Positions 10,726-21,174 of a stretch of 64,000 nucleotides of DNA are shown here, piece after piece. Position 1 is the first letter of the stretch, and each line of letters begins with the position of its first letter. Below the pieces are notes generated by a model, which was not told the DNA's origin, ran no database searches, and saw nothing but the letters and a program-made list of their open reading frames with translations. Source of the stretch: Diplonema japonicum (taxonomy: Eukaryota > Euglenozoa > Diplonemea > Diplonemida > Diplonemidae); assembly GCA_964019335.1 (NCBI GenBank), contig OZ025759.1, forward strand, positions 1-64,000. The letters are read 5' to 3'. Both the position numbers and the translations under genes were made by a program.

Positions 10726-10792
10726 TATTTGTGCTGGCGAGGGGGGGAAAAGAAAAGGAAAAAGAAAAAGAAGAGGGGGGAAGAAAAAAAAA

Positions 10793-12403
10793 ATGCAAAG
10801 GGCAAATAAACAGTGGTTCGAAGCACTGGTCTCGAGATGTGTTGACGCGAGGAAAGCGGAGAAGACACCGTTTCTCAGGATAGCTGCCGTGACAGGGGTC
10901 GAAGAATTGCTGCGGGACCACTGCGAAGGGAAGCTGATCTTAAAGGACGCGAAAACCGGCGCTCAAGCTCTCGACGAGGTCCTGAGCCTGACAAAACTGG
11001 GGATGGAAATCGCGTTCCTGGACAAGTTCGTCGGAGAGATGGCAGGCGCGCTACCTGTCACAGTTGCGGTGAGATACCTCCGTCACGTAGATGGACCCAT
11101 CTTCAAAAAGCTACTGAGAAAAGTACTGCAGTCCAACCGCAAGGACATTTCAACATCCGGCCTCCTACAACTCCTGCAAGCACTGCAACGCACCGACCGA
11201 CCTAACATTCACGTTGTACTGGACACCTCTCGCACCCTTCTTAAAAAGAAACTGAATCTCATAGAAACAGTAAGCTTCCTCAGATGTCTACAGATAACTG
11301 GTATCGGCCGGAGAGATATTATAAACCCTGTGCTAATCACGCTTAGCGGCGACGGTCTCTTCGTACATCCGAAGGACATCTCGGCGAAAACTGCCTGTGA
11401 GCTCTTTTCGATCGTCACTGCAATGTACACCGCAAGGTCGGGGAAATTGAGAACAGGCCCCGCGGTCGACGTTTTAAGAAAGCTGATCCAACCGCCGCAC
11501 GGGTACGAAATGGTGAAGCACACGACGTGGATCGTCTGCTTGGCAAAGCTGATACAGCAAACCCCTCTAGGGGAAACCAGCTTTCCAAACGAGCTTCGAG
11601 AAATGTATACTTATGTAGTCGGTCGATTCGTGGGCCACCATCGGCACTCAGATCTAACAGCAACAGATATTGTCAGGGCAGCATGGGCGGCGGAGCAAAC
11701 AAATACCCCGAAATTGTTCTCCGTGATCCTTGAAGCCTGCATGAGAGGATTTGTATGGAAAGAGCTGACGAACTCTGACCTCATCTTGTTGTTGCGCGCG
11801 GTTTGCAGAACCGGGCATAGCGGGCTCCTCCTTGCGATAGCCCATCGGGTCGCCACCATGGAGCTGCCGATAAAAACGCCGTTGAACCGGCGATCCGCTG
11901 TCAAGATGCTGGAATCGATCTCCACCTCAAAAATAATGAGCGTACAGCCCGTGCACGGCAAGAACTTCGCGACACGTTTGGCGGAAACCATTTCTGCGGA
12001 CCTCATGAAACACAACTCTCCAATGTTGCCGAGCGAGGCGTGCAGTTGCCTCGTCAGTTTAGGTTCCCTTCGCGTGGTGCACCATGTACTTATAACGTGC
12101 ATTCATGACACGTTGAAAGCTTCCGAAAATGTTAAATTTACCCCCGACGAGCTTGCAGGGCTCGCATGGGCTGGTGGTTCGTTGTTCCTTGAATCCCGTC
12201 CCTTCTGGACCCGCCTTACGTCTCTCATCACCTGTTGCGACAGCGACGTTGCCTTCTCTTCTTCTTGTCGCGCTGCCATATCTTGGGCCTACTCCGTAGC
12301 CTCTGCAACCCTTCCGGCCTTATCAAACATTCGGCCGTCGGCTGGAAAACCCCCTTCCCCCATTGTCTTCGATACGAGAATAACTGTCAAAAGCTTTGTA
12401 TAA
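10793..12403 (+). CDS. All-helical repeat protein, probable organellar RNA-binding type
   Basis: A 536-residue protein made almost wholly of amphipathic helices, with recurring patterns such as SGLLQLLQALQRTDRPNI, DIVRAAWAAEQTNTPKL and NSDLILLLRAVCRTGHSGLL. The spacing and the alternation of L/A-rich helices resemble the helical repeats (FASTK, OPR or heptatricopeptide type) that bind RNA in mitochondria and plastids. I see no RAP or nuclease domain at the end. The N-terminus (MQRANKQWFEALVSRCVDARK) lacks acidic residues for most of its length and could be a mitochondrial targeting signal. Family assignment is inference. Confidence 0.7.
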   Translation: MQRANKQWFEALVSRCVDARKAEKTPFLRIAAVTGVEELLRDHCEGKLILKDAKTGAQALDEVLSLTKLGMEIAFLDKFVGEMAGALPVTVAVRYLRHVDGPIFKKLLRKVLQSNRKDISTSGLLQLLQALQRTDRPNIHVVLDTSRTLLKKKLNLIETVSFLRCLQITGIGRRDIINPVLITLSGDGLFVHPKDISAKTACELFSIVTAMYTARSGKLRTGPAVDVLRKLIQPPHGYEMVKHTTWIVCLAKLIQQTPLGETSFPNELREMYTYVVGRFVGHHRHSDLTATDIVRAAWAAEQTNTPKLFSVILEACMRGFVWKELTNSDLILLLRAVCRTGHSGLLLAIAHRVATMELPIKTPLNRRSAVKMLESISTSKIMSVQPVHGKNFATRLAETISADLMKHNSPMLPSEACSCLVSLGSLRVVHHVLITCIHDTLKASENVKFTPDELAGLAWAGGSLFLESRPFWTRLTSLITCCDSDVAFSSSCRAAISWAYSVASATLPALSNIRPSAGKPPSPIVFDTRITVKSFV

Positions 12404-12574
12404 CCTGTGTGTGTGGGGGGGGGGGGGGTGAAGCGAAAAAAAAATAAGGTTCGTGTTTTCACAACGACATTGAGAAGGGAAAGGGGTGTGTGTGTGTGTG
12501 TGTTTTTTTTTTTTTGAGATTTGTAAAGATTAGTATTCCCCCCCCTTCACAGTTTTTTTCTGAATAAATAAAAA

Positions 12575-15500
12575 ATGTTGGTTGTGATAGCAACCGGTGT
12601 GCTGGCCAGCATGCTGCCGTCTCTTGGCGAGAACATGACTCTGCCAGACATGGAAGGCAATGTTACAACGCCATCCGAGAACGGGTCCAACGGGACTGCT
12701 CCCTACGAATGGTTCATTCCTTCTGAGAATGGCAGTAACGAGACCACTCCTTATGAAATGGACATTCCTTCTGAGAACGGGACCAACGGTACAGCTCCCT
12801 ACGAGTGGTACTCCCCTTCTGAGAATGTGACAGTTCCTTCTGAGAACGGGACCAACGGGACCGCTCCCTACGAATGGTACATCCCTTCTGAGAATGGCAG
12901 CAACGGAAGCGCCCCCTACGACATGAACATTCCTTCTGAGAACGTGACAGCCCCTTGGGACAACAGCACCGTCCCCTCTGAGAACGGGACCAACGGTACT
13001 GCTCCCTACGAGTGGTACTTCCCTTCTGAGAATGTGACAGTTCCTTCTGAGAATGGGTCCAACGGGACCGCCCCTTACGAATGGTACATCCCTTCTGAGA
13101 ATGGCAGCAACGGAAGCGCCCCCTACGACATGAACATTCCTTCTGAGAACGTGACAGCCCCTTGGGACAACAGCACTGTCCCCTCTGAGAACGGGACCAA
13201 CGGTACTGCTCCCTACGAGTGGTACTTCCCTTCTGAGAATGTGACAGTTCCTTCTGAGAACGGGTCCAACGGTACTGCTCCCTACGAGTGGTACATCCCT
13301 TCTGAGAATGGCAGCAACGGGACCGCCCCCTACGACATGAACATTCCTTCTGAGAACGTGACAGCCCCTTGGGACAACAGCACTGTCCCCTCTGAGAACG
13401 GGACCAACGGTACAGCTCCCTACGAGTGGTACTTCCCTTCTGAGAATGTGACAGTTCCTTCTGAGAATGGGTCCAACGGTACTGCTCCCTACGAATGGTA
13501 CATCCCTTCTGAGAATGGCAGCAACGGAAGCGCCCCCTACGACATGAACATTCCTTCTGAGAACGTGACAGCCCCTTGGGACAACAGCACCGTCCCCTCT
13601 GAGAACGGGACCAACGGTACAGCTCCCTACGAGTGGTACTCCCCTTCTGAGAATGTGACAGCTCCTTCTGAGAACGGGTCCAACGGGACCGCTCCCTACG
13701 AGTGGTACATCCCTTCTGAGAATGGCAGCAACGGAAGCGCCCCCTACGACATGAACATCCCCTCTGAGAACGTGACAGCCCCTTGGGACAACAGCACTGT
13801 CCCCTCTGAGAATGGGACCAACGGTACAGCTCCCTACGAGTGGTACTTCCCTTCTGAGAATGTGACAGCTCCTTCTGAGAACGGGTCCAACGGGACCGCT
13901 CCCTACGAGTGGTACATCCCTTCTGAGAATGGCAGCAACGGGACCGCCCCCTACGACATGAACATTCCTTCTGAGAACAGCACTGTTCCCTCTGAGAACG
14001 TGACAGCCCCTTGGGACAACAGCACTGTCCCCTCTGAGAACGGGACCAACGGTACAGCTCCCTACGAGTGGTACTTCCCTTCTGAGAATGTGACAGTTCC
14101 TTCTGAGAATGGGTCCAACGGGACCGCCCCTTACGAATGGTACATCCCTTCTGAGAATGGCAGCAACGGAAGCGCCCCCTACGACATGAACATTCCTTCT
14201 GAGAACAGCACTGTTCCTTCTGAGAACGGGACCAACGGTACTGCTCCCTACGAATGGTACATCCCTTCTGAGAATGGCAGCAACGGGACCGCCCCCTACG
14301 ACATGAACATTCCTTCTGAGAACAGCACTGTTCCCTCAGAAAACGGGACCAACGGTACTGCCCCAATGTACATTCCAGATGGCAACATGAGTGTTCCTTC
14401 CGAGAACGCAACTGCCCCAGTGGACATGCCTGATAACAACGTAACTGTCCCGAAGGCAAGGCACCTGGGATGCTTCACAACGCACACCCACCGCTTCCTG
14501 ACAGTGGCAGCGTACCTGCAAGAGGAGAACAACAGCCCTGCGAAGTGCGTGAAGGCATGCTTGGGTCTTGGGTACTCATACTCCGGGTTGGAGTACGGGA
14601 CCCAGTGCTGGTGCGGGGCCGGTCTGCAAGGATCGGTGATGACTTCACAAACAAAGTGCAGGATAACGTGCACTGGGGACAGCAATGTGACCTGCGGTGG
14701 CTCGTGGCGTGCGGACGTGTACAGCACTGCGGCTGCAGTGCCCTCTGTGGAGCCCTCGCTTGTTGGGTGCTTTGAAACTGAGGCGTCGTCGAGAATGCTG
14801 ACCTACCAGTACAGCACTTTCGAGAACACAATCGAGGAATGCACTGCTGTGTGCAGGCACAACGGGTACAAGTTCGCAGGTCTGCAGGCGGGCGACGAGT
14901 GCTGGTGCGGACAGGACATCAGCAACGCGGAGCGTACCAAAAGCTCGGACTGCAGGGAGCCCTGTTCAGGGAACCATGCCGAGTCGTGCGGCGGGTGGTT
15001 CAAGAACACCATCTACGTCCTAGACGGCTCCCGCAGCGTGGAACCGGAGCCTGCCTTCATCGGGTGTTACGAGGACAGCAGCATGGACAGAAGGTTCGTC
15101 TACCAGTTCACCACGCAGTCCACGACCGTGGCAAAGTGCTCCGCAGTGTGCAGGCACAACGGGTTCAAATACGCAGGCTTGCAGGCGGGCGATGAATGCT
15201 GGTGCGGGCAGGACCTCAGCAGGTCGGAACGCGTTACAGAGAATGAATGCGCGGTACCGTGTGCGGGGAACTCATCTGAGGCGTGCGGTGGGTACTACAG
15301 AAACGGTGTTTACGTCCTGGATGGCTCTCAGGTCATGGCACCGGAGCCTGCCCTTGTGGGGTGCTTTGAGGACACTTCAGACAGACAGCTGGTCTTCCAA
15401 CACGCAGGAAGCAGGACCACCGTGGCAACCTGCTCTGATGTGTGCAGGCACAACGGGTACAAGTACGCGGGTCTGCAGGCGGGCGACGAGTGCTGGTGCG

Positions 15501-15910
15501 GGCAGGACATCAGTGCCTCGAAACGTGTGCAGACATCTGCTTGCAGGATGCCCTGCTCGGGTGACGCCGACCAGAAGTGTGGCAGTGGTTGGAGGAACAG
15601 CATCTACGTCCTTGATGGGTCAGCAGTACCAGCACCCGCTCTCACTTATGAGGGTTGCTTCAAGGACTCGTACGCTAGGACCTTGCCTAAACTCGGGTAC
15701 GTAAGCAGAAGCAACACTATTGAGGAGTGTGCTACCGTGTGCAAGCACAATGGGTACAGGTTCGCTGGTCTTCAGGCCAAGACGCAGTGCTGGTGTGGGA
15801 ACACCTTGCCTTCAGAGAAGAAGAGTGAAAACTCCTGTAACACCCCTTGCAGGGGCGATGCTTCCCAAATATGTGGTGGCTACTGGAGGAACTCTGTTTA
15901 CGGGGTCTAA
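12575..15910 (+). CDS. Secreted protein: N-glycosylation-sequon minisatellite plus five WSC domains
   Basis: A 1111-residue protein. A short hydrophobic start (MLVVIATGVLASMLPS) is read as a signal peptide. Residues about 25-625 are tandem repeats of PSENGTNGTAPYEWY-type units, each carrying NGT, NGS, NVT or NST, giving a very high density of N-glycosylation sequons. Residues about 630-1111 hold five WSC domains (about 99 residues apart for the last four), with repeated YAGLQAGDECWCGQD and an eight-cysteine pattern. WSC domains are known from cell-wall sensors and polycystin-like proteins and are thought to bind carbohydrate. There is no C-terminal membrane helix, so it is probably secreted. 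An in-frame stop just upstream fixes the start. Confidence 0.9.
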   Translation: MLVVIATGVLASMLPSLGENMTLPDMEGNVTTPSENGSNGTAPYEWFIPSENGSNETTPYEMDIPSENGTNGTAPYEWYSPSENVTVPSENGTNGTAPYEWYIPSENGSNGSAPYDMNIPSENVTAPWDNSTVPSENGTNGTAPYEWYFPSENVTVPSENGSNGTAPYEWYIPSENGSNGSAPYDMNIPSENVTAPWDNSTVPSENGTNGTAPYEWYFPSENVTVPSENGSNGTAPYEWYIPSENGSNGTAPYDMNIPSENVTAPWDNSTVPSENGTNGTAPYEWYFPSENVTVPSENGSNGTAPYEWYIPSENGSNGSAPYDMNIPSENVTAPWDNSTVPSENGTNGTAPYEWYSPSENVTAPSENGSNGTAPYEWYIPSENGSNGSAPYDMNIPSENVTAPWDNSTVPSENGTNGTAPYEWYFPSENVTAPSENGSNGTAPYEWYIPSENGSNGTAPYDMNIPSENSTVPSENVTAPWDNSTVPSENGTNGTAPYEWYFPSENVTVPSENGSNGTAPYEWYIPSENGSNGSAPYDMNIPSENSTVPSENGTNGTAPYEWYIPSENGSNGTAPYDMNIPSENSTVPSENGTNGTAPMYIPDGNMSVPSENATAPVDMPDNNVTVPKARHLGCFTTHTHRFLTVAAYLQEENNSPAKCVKACLGLGYSYSGLEYGTQCWCGAGLQGSVMTSQTKCRITCTGDSNVTCGGSWRADVYSTAAAVPSVEPSLVGCFETEASSRMLTYQYSTFENTIEECTAVCRHNGYKFAGLQAGDECWCGQDISNAERTKSSDCREPCSGNHAESCGGWFKNTIYVLDGSRSVEPEPAFIGCYEDSSMDRRFVYQFTTQSTTVAKCSAVCRHNGFKYAGLQAGDECWCGQDLSRSERVTENECAVPCAGNSSEACGGYYRNGVYVLDGSQVMAPEPALVGCFEDTSDRQLVFQHAGSRTTVATCSDVCRHNGYKYAGLQAGDECWCGQDISASKRVQTSACRMPCSGDADQKCGSGWRNSIYVLDGSAVPAPALTYEGCFKDSYARTLPKLGYVSRSNTIEECATVCKHNGYRFAGLQAKTQCWCGNTLPSEKKSENSCNTPCRGDASQICGGYWRNSVYGV
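12669..14450 (+). repeat. Coding minisatellite with a 207-nt higher-order unit
   Basis: A module containing CCTTGGGACAACAGCAC recurs at 12956, 13163 and 13370, exactly 207 nt apart, and six copies of the encoded PWDNSTV are seen. Each unit encodes four sub-units that begin PSEN. The last copies differ by insertion or loss of sub-units (PSENSTV). Near-identity of the copies suggests recent expansion or conversion. Confidence 0.9.
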
Positions 15911-17049
15911 AAAAGAACGGGGAGGGACCTCGTTTTTTTTTTCAACCCTTCCACGAGTGGGATTTGCCCTTAGACATCGCCTTTTTATATTTATATATAT
16001 ATATATATATATTTTTTTTTTTTTACGCACTCGGAGGAGCGGGCCTGTTACAAAAGCAAAAGGGTCCGATTTTGGTAGGACTGCCTTGTGTGACGCGGCA
16101 CCCTTATCCTCGAGATGGTTTCAGAGCGTCGTGAGAAAAAAAAAAAAAGGGGGGGGGAAAAAAAGTCTTTGAAGGGAACCTGCACGTGACAGGACCGACA
16201 CGATCAATCAACTCATCTGGTGTTCGACCCCGTTAAGAAAAAAAAAAAAAATTCCTTCCTTGCTTCGTCTTTCTTCTTTTTTTTGTTTAGAATTTGAATA
16301 AAATGTGAACTTGAATTTTTTTTTGAACTTCATAAAATACAGAATATATCTCCCTCTTCCCCCTCATTATTATTATTTTTTTTTCTCCTATTATTCTCTT
16401 TCTACCGCCCGATGTGCTTTCTTCTGAAACTTTCTTTTAGGTCACTTGTCCCATCAAAAAAGCTTCAAACGAGAGATCGGAAAGGAAGGTAGTTGCTTCT
16501 ACTTCTTGTTGTTTGCTGCCAAAGGCAGCCATATCGCGGTGCACCCGCTTCACACCGCTTTTTTCTTTTTTTCTTTCGGCAGGCCAATCAAGTTTGCCGA
16601 AAGAAAGGGAAAGAGAAGGATAAGAGGGGCAGAAAACGAATGGTCTTAAGGATAAAAAAGAAAACACAAGAGAAAGAAAATGCTTAAAAAACTTTTTAAA
16701 AAAATCAGGCCCGCGTAGCCCCCCCCCCCCCCCCCCCTTTCAAAGACATCTAAGCTTTCTGGGGTGGGGTTCTGTCAAGGATGTTACTCCTTGTTTTTTT
16801 TTATTTTTATTTTTTTTATTTCAGGTGTAAATCAATATTTAGAAAATAAAACCCTGATCGATATATTTTTCAAAAAAAAAGAAAAGAAAAAAGGAGAAAT
16901 CAAAAAAAAGAAAAACCTATAAAAAACTATTTCTGATTTGTTCAATCAGAAAATAGCTGAGGATTTCAACTTTATTTTTCCTTCTTTTTGTCCATTCGGA
17001 GGGGACACACCTCCTACACATATTTTTGAAGCATCTTTTAACAGCAGCT

Positions 17050-17082
<33 letters not shown>

Positions 17083-17982
17083 CCCGTATTTAACGAACAC
17101 CGCTCAAATTCTTGTAAGAGCAAAAAAGAGTAGTGGTAACATGCAGTATACACCCCAGGAATTATATGCTGCCGAAAAACAAGTGCAAATTACCGACTCT
17201 AATTTTTTTTTCCCCTACACCGAAAATCGTTTTATTTGGAAAACAAAAAAAAAAAAAAAAAAGAAAAGAAAAAGGAAGTGAGAGGGGCAGGGAAAGGGGG
17301 GGAACCAGGAGAGTCGAGAGATTTTTGAAAAAGAAAAAAAAAAAAAAAAAAAAAAAAGGGCGGGAGAAAGCAAAAAAAAAAAGAAAAAGAAAAAAAAAAC
17401 ATGAAATGAACGAATTTTGTTTCGTTCGTATTCTCCGTTTCTTTCTTTTTCTTCTTCTTTTTCTTTTTGCCTTCTTTTTTTTCTTTTTTTTTTTTTTTTT
17501 CCTTTTTTCGCCTTTTAAAAAAAGAGGGGGGAAAGAGTTGAGCATTGAAAGATTGAGGAGCAGTAAAGCAATATGCCATCTCTTTTTTTTTGTTCCCCTT
17601 CTTTTTTTTATTTTCCTCTCTTTCCTTTTTTCCCCTTAGAACCCCCCCTTCTTTTTTTTCAAAAAAGAATACAGTGCGCAGTACCCCACTATGCACACTG
17701 AATTATTTTTTTAAACAAAAAAGAAGAAATCAAAAAGAAGAAGAAAAAAAAAATCGCTTTCTTTTATTTTTGCTTTTTCTCACAATACAAAAAAAGAAAA
17801 CCTTTTTTTCCCCCTCCCCCACGCCTGAGACAAGCGTCTCACTTCTCTTTTTATTATTACTATTCTCCCTCCCCTTTTTTTTTTTTTTTTTATTCGTTTC
17901 CTTCTTCCTCCCGTTTTTTTTCTCTATTTTTATATATTTTACCCGGAAAATAAATTTTAAAAAAAAAAAAAGGCGGGCAACC
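15911..17982. other. Longest spacer (2.07 kb), with a hairpin cluster
   Basis: The spacer contains an (AT)n run near 15990-16010, T, A and C runs, and long K/F-type homopolymer frames that I do not accept as genes. One island of complex sequence at about 16480-16610 holds three strong hairpins and is reported separately. AT- and CT-rich tracts precede the next gene. Confidence 0.55.
16515..16603 (+). ncRNA. Candidate structured RNA: three consecutive hairpins
   Basis: Stems are GCTGCC/GGCAGC (16515-16529), GCGGTG/CACCGC (16536-16558, followed by a T-run) and CTTTCGGCA/TGCCGAAAG (16573-16603). Three perfect stems in 90 bases of otherwise homopolymer-rich spacer are unlikely by chance. The class is unknown; an H/ACA-like or Pol III RNA is possible. 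The strand is arbitrary. Confidence 0.3.
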
Positions 17983-19275
17983 ATGTCGACGAACACAGGA
18001 ACCACAGGAACCACAGGAACTCTTCGTGATGTTCTTGCGGAGAAAACAAACCCCAAGGACGACCCCCGCCCGGAGTCCATCAACGAATCGCGAAAAATGA
18101 AGGTCCCTTGCGCGGTGTGGGCGAACAACATCCTCAGGGGGTTTCAAGGAAAGTGCATTAACGAGCCCCACGTCCCCCACCACTGCCACGCAGGGCTCGA
18201 GCACTACTCCGCTGACCAGTTGGTAGCATGGACCGACAGCTTAGACATGGCCAATGTCGGAACCCCAATAGTAGGTGAGGAAACAAAATTCTTAGTACTT
18301 GGCGACTCGGGATTTGCATGGTCAGAATCAGTCGCAAGGAGATACGTACATCACAGTTTGTGCATGGTGGCAACCTGTTTCGAATCCACTACCGTGTTCA
18401 AAGAAGCGTTTGGAAGAAAGGGACAAGCCGCCTCAGATTATCTTTCCACCCAAGGCGTGCTTGGACTAGGATACGGGGTAACCCCAACCAGCGAGACCGC
18501 TGAGTCCATCAAAGCACAGTTTGGTCAATTCGACTGCATTGTGTTCAACGAGTTCGCTTGCAGGGCGCTGTCCTTGTCGTTCCCTGACGATGAGTGGGAT
18601 GTTCTGAAATCGGACGCCATCGATGTGGAGGTCGCGGAGCTCACCCGCAACAAGAAAAACATTGACAACGAGGAGTTGATCAACATCCGCACTGTTCTAG
18701 ACCTGGGCCGCCGTGCGGTGCGGACCACGACCCTGATGATCATGGAAACGTTCAAACCGTTGCTGAACGACGGTGGGTCGTTTTTCATCACCTCCGACCT
18801 CTTTCACGACATAGTGAAGGGCAAGAACCCCCGCAGTTACTTCCCGTTTGCAGGCGGCAATCGCAACAGGATTTTCTGTGAGCCTTTTGACTACCTCTCC
18901 TACCCGTTGTATTACCCCATTAAGAACATTCAGAAGTCTGTGTTATACACGGTTGGGTGCGGTGAAGGGGTAGAGCCCAGGGGGAAGCGGGCCAACCCCC
19001 GTCCCAAACGTGCTCGCTGCGATTACAGATCATGGGCTGAAGAGAGCGGCACCCAAATGGGCAAGCTACTTGTCAGAAGCTTCCGGTCCGTGAGGCCCGT
19101 TTTCAAAACCCAGCGGCCCTCGTTGCAGTCGCTGACCACACCTTCCATCGCCGTTGACTCCAGCACCTCGTTCGACTCAAAATCCATCGCCACAGAGGCC
19201 GACAGCATCAAAGCACGGCTTTTAAAAAAACGCAACGCGACAGGGGAGACCGCTCCTAACAAACGGAGAAAATAA
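17983..19275 (+). CDS. BMT5-like (DUF2431) Rossmann methyltransferase
   Basis: A 430-residue protein. Residues about 100-290 look like the DUF2431 family: a first motif FLVLGDSGFAWSESVARRY corresponds to the family's LVVGDGDFSFS-type loop, ATCFEST to the following strand, FDCIVFNEF to the FDxIxFNFPH region, and LLNDGGSFFIT to the late strand. Yeast BMT5 is a 25S rRNA uridine-N3 methyltransferase and family members act in the nucleolus. Several family residues are replaced, so activity is uncertain. The C-terminus is basic (KRANPRPKRARC and NKRRK) and may be a nuclear signal. ATG 17983 has the context ACCATGT. Confidence 0.65.
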   Translation: MSTNTGTTGTTGTLRDVLAEKTNPKDDPRPESINESRKMKVPCAVWANNILRGFQGKCINEPHVPHHCHAGLEHYSADQLVAWTDSLDMANVGTPIVGEETKFLVLGDSGFAWSESVARRYVHHSLCMVATCFESTTVFKEAFGRKGQAASDYLSTQGVLGLGYGVTPTSETAESIKAQFGQFDCIVFNEFACRALSLSFPDDEWDVLKSDAIDVEVAELTRNKKNIDNEELINIRTVLDLGRRAVRTTTLMIMETFKPLLNDGGSFFITSDLFHDIVKGKNPRSYFPFAGGNRNRIFCEPFDYLSYPLYYPIKNIQKSVLYTVGCGEGVEPRGKRANPRPKRARCDYRSWAEESGTQMGKLLVRSFRSVRPVFKTQRPSLQSLTTPSIAVDSSTSFDSKSIATEADSIKARLLKKRNATGETAPNKRRK

Positions 19276-19318
19276 TTTTTTTCTTTCTTTTTTTTTTTTT
19301 TTTCTACCTAGATATTAA

Positions 19319-19367
<49 letters not shown>

Positions 19368-19442
19368 GTTGTTTCTTATTCCTTCTTTTATTTTTCCCTT
19401 CTTTTTCCCTCATACGTTTCCCAAGGGGGGGGGAACAAAAAA

Positions 19443-21053
19443 ATGGCGATGGCGGCGTTCTTCGCAAAGGGCCAGAGCAGCCATCCCTCGAAACACTCCA
19501 TTGAACAGGAAACAACGCACACGGTCAGCTTCGGGAGTGCACTGCACATCGACGGGGAGGGTGAGGGGCTTGCGAACACCAACCAGACGGCCGCCACGCT
19601 AATGTCGCTCAACGCGCCCATGAACTCGTTGGCCGGAAGGCTGCCCGAACACGTCGCAGAGAATAAACGCTGGCCTCCCCCGGTCGCGAAAAACCTGATC
19701 CCACACACAATGACAGCAACAATCGCCTCAATGCGTTTAAAAGACGCAGACGGCCGGGAACGAGGCGTGACTACCCGCGAGCTCTCCTGCGACGAGCGAG
19801 AGCAAAAATTAATAAAACGGGAGATGAAGGTAACCGATCGGGAGACAAAGCTGGCGTTGGAGAAAACAACTGGAACACCGATCCCAGAAGGACAATGGGA
19901 GGACCGTCTGGCGGAACGGGAGCGAAACGTCACGGAAAGGGAACGCCAAGTCGCCACAAGAGAACACGAGATTACAACCCTGGCAGAGGAATCGGAAGGC
20001 AAGAAGTCACAGTTCCGCACGCGTTTTCGACAACTTCAGGTCGAAGACCGCAAGCTCGCAGAACGCCAGCAGCGTGTTGTCAACGTTGAGAACAGACTGC
20101 GGCAGGCTGAAGTGAAACTATCTGAAATGTCAGCCTCATTAACTGAACGAGAGGCGGGTCTCTCCGCCTCGGAGAGCCGGATAAAACTTAAAATCGACGA
20201 AGGGATGAAACGCCTTGCCGAGCGCGAGACCGAATGCGCTCTGCACGAAGAACGCCTCAAGCAGAAGGACAACCACATCACCCAAATGGAGCGCGACATT
20301 ATCAAGCGGGAGGACAACCTTGCCCGCGAGCTGCAAAACATCACCGCGAAACGAGCCGAGCTCGACTCCCTCCAAGACGGCACCACAAACCGGGTCGATC
20401 TCCTGAACACACGGGACGCTGCTGTAATGAGACGGGAGCAACATTTGAGAGAACGAGAACAACGATTGGAGGAAAAAGAAGGCGCGGAGCTGGAAAAGGG
20501 ACAGAGAAAAAGTGCCAAGCTTGACGAGTGGGCTACAAAACTAAAAAGAAGAGAAGCCCAATGCGAAGAGATAGACGCATCCCTCGAAATGAAAAACAGA
20601 ATGGTCGCCGAGAAGATAAAAAACGCAGAAAAAATGGAGAAAAAAGTGAATAGACAGCTGGAAGAGGTGGAGGAAATGAAAAGGTCGTTGGAGGCAAAGC
20701 ACGCATTGGCAAACCAAGCCTTGCGTGGGCTGGAGGAAGCTCGGGCCAACGAACATAATGTTCTCAAAGTGAACGAGGACCTCAGGAACAGACAGGGCGC
20801 GGTAACCCTGAGAGAAAGGCTTATAACCGACCGAGAGGAACTTGTAGCCCTTCACAACAACAACGAGCGGCCCCGTACTGGGGACAGACCCAAGGCCGTC
20901 CCCCGCATCCATGCAGCCTCCCGCCTCGCCGACCCTTCAATGCAACGGCATTACTCCCCAGGCCGAAGCCGTTCTGAGGAAGCCCAAAAGACCATCTCAG
21001 GCGATCTCGACAATATAAGAGCCCGCCTCGCTGTCATCTCTTCACGACCGTAG
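19443..21053 (+). CDS. Long coiled-coil protein, unknown family
   Basis: A 536-residue protein. After about 90 low-complexity residues it is an almost continuous Arg/Glu-rich coiled coil, with repeating fragments such as ERERNVTERERQVATREHE and LREREQRLEEKEGAELEKG. The regular RE dipeptides at heptad spacing suggest a long rod like those of basal-body, centriole or cytoskeletal proteins. No globular domain is seen, and the C-terminal 60 residues are Pro/Arg-rich. A run of A touches the ATG. Function is not assigned. Confidence 0.8.
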   Translation: MAMAAFFAKGQSSHPSKHSIEQETTHTVSFGSALHIDGEGEGLANTNQTAATLMSLNAPMNSLAGRLPEHVAENKRWPPPVAKNLIPHTMTATIASMRLKDADGRERGVTTRELSCDEREQKLIKREMKVTDRETKLALEKTTGTPIPEGQWEDRLAERERNVTERERQVATREHEITTLAEESEGKKSQFRTRFRQLQVEDRKLAERQQRVVNVENRLRQAEVKLSEMSASLTEREAGLSASESRIKLKIDEGMKRLAERETECALHEERLKQKDNHITQMERDIIKREDNLARELQNITAKRAELDSLQDGTTNRVDLLNTRDAAVMRREQHLREREQRLEEKEGAELEKGQRKSAKLDEWATKLKRREAQCEEIDASLEMKNRMVAEKIKNAEKMEKKVNRQLEEVEEMKRSLEAKHALANQALRGLEEARANEHNVLKVNEDLRNRQGAVTLRERLITDREELVALHNNNERPRTGDRPKAVPRIHAASRLADPSMQRHYSPGRSRSEEAQKTISGDLDNIRARLAVISSRP

Positions 21054-21158
21054 CTAGCTCCTCCCGTTATTTGTAAAATACTTTTTTTTTTTTCTTGTAT
21101 TTGTCGATATCTACCCACCCCTTTCTGTTTATAATTTGTTTCATACATTTCGTATTCC

Positions 21159-21170
21159 GTATCTATCCAG
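21159..21170 (+). promoter_or_regulatory. Probable trans-splice acceptor next to the flavoprotein start
   Basis: CGTATCTATCCAG ends with AG at 21169-21170, four bases before ATG 21175, after a T-rich stretch at 21080-21150. If used, it fixes 21175 as the first ATG of the mRNA. Confidence 0.45.
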
Positions 21171-21174
21171 TCGC

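Noticed and set aside
12669-14450. CRISPR-like regular repeats
   Set aside because: The repeats are long, coding and contiguous without unique spacers, in a eukaryotic gene.
12714-14459. 581-codon minus-strand ORF over the repeat region
   Set aside because: It is a shadow of the minisatellite: Ser/Arg/Cys repeats antisense to a clear, signal-peptide-bearing gene.
16190-16235. tRNA-like B box (GTGTTCGACCCC)
   Set aside because: No A box at the right distance and no cloverleaf can be drawn.
17133-17639. Long + ORF of poly-K and poly-F in the large spacer
   Set aside because: Composed of homopolymer translations on both strands; no protein-like segment.
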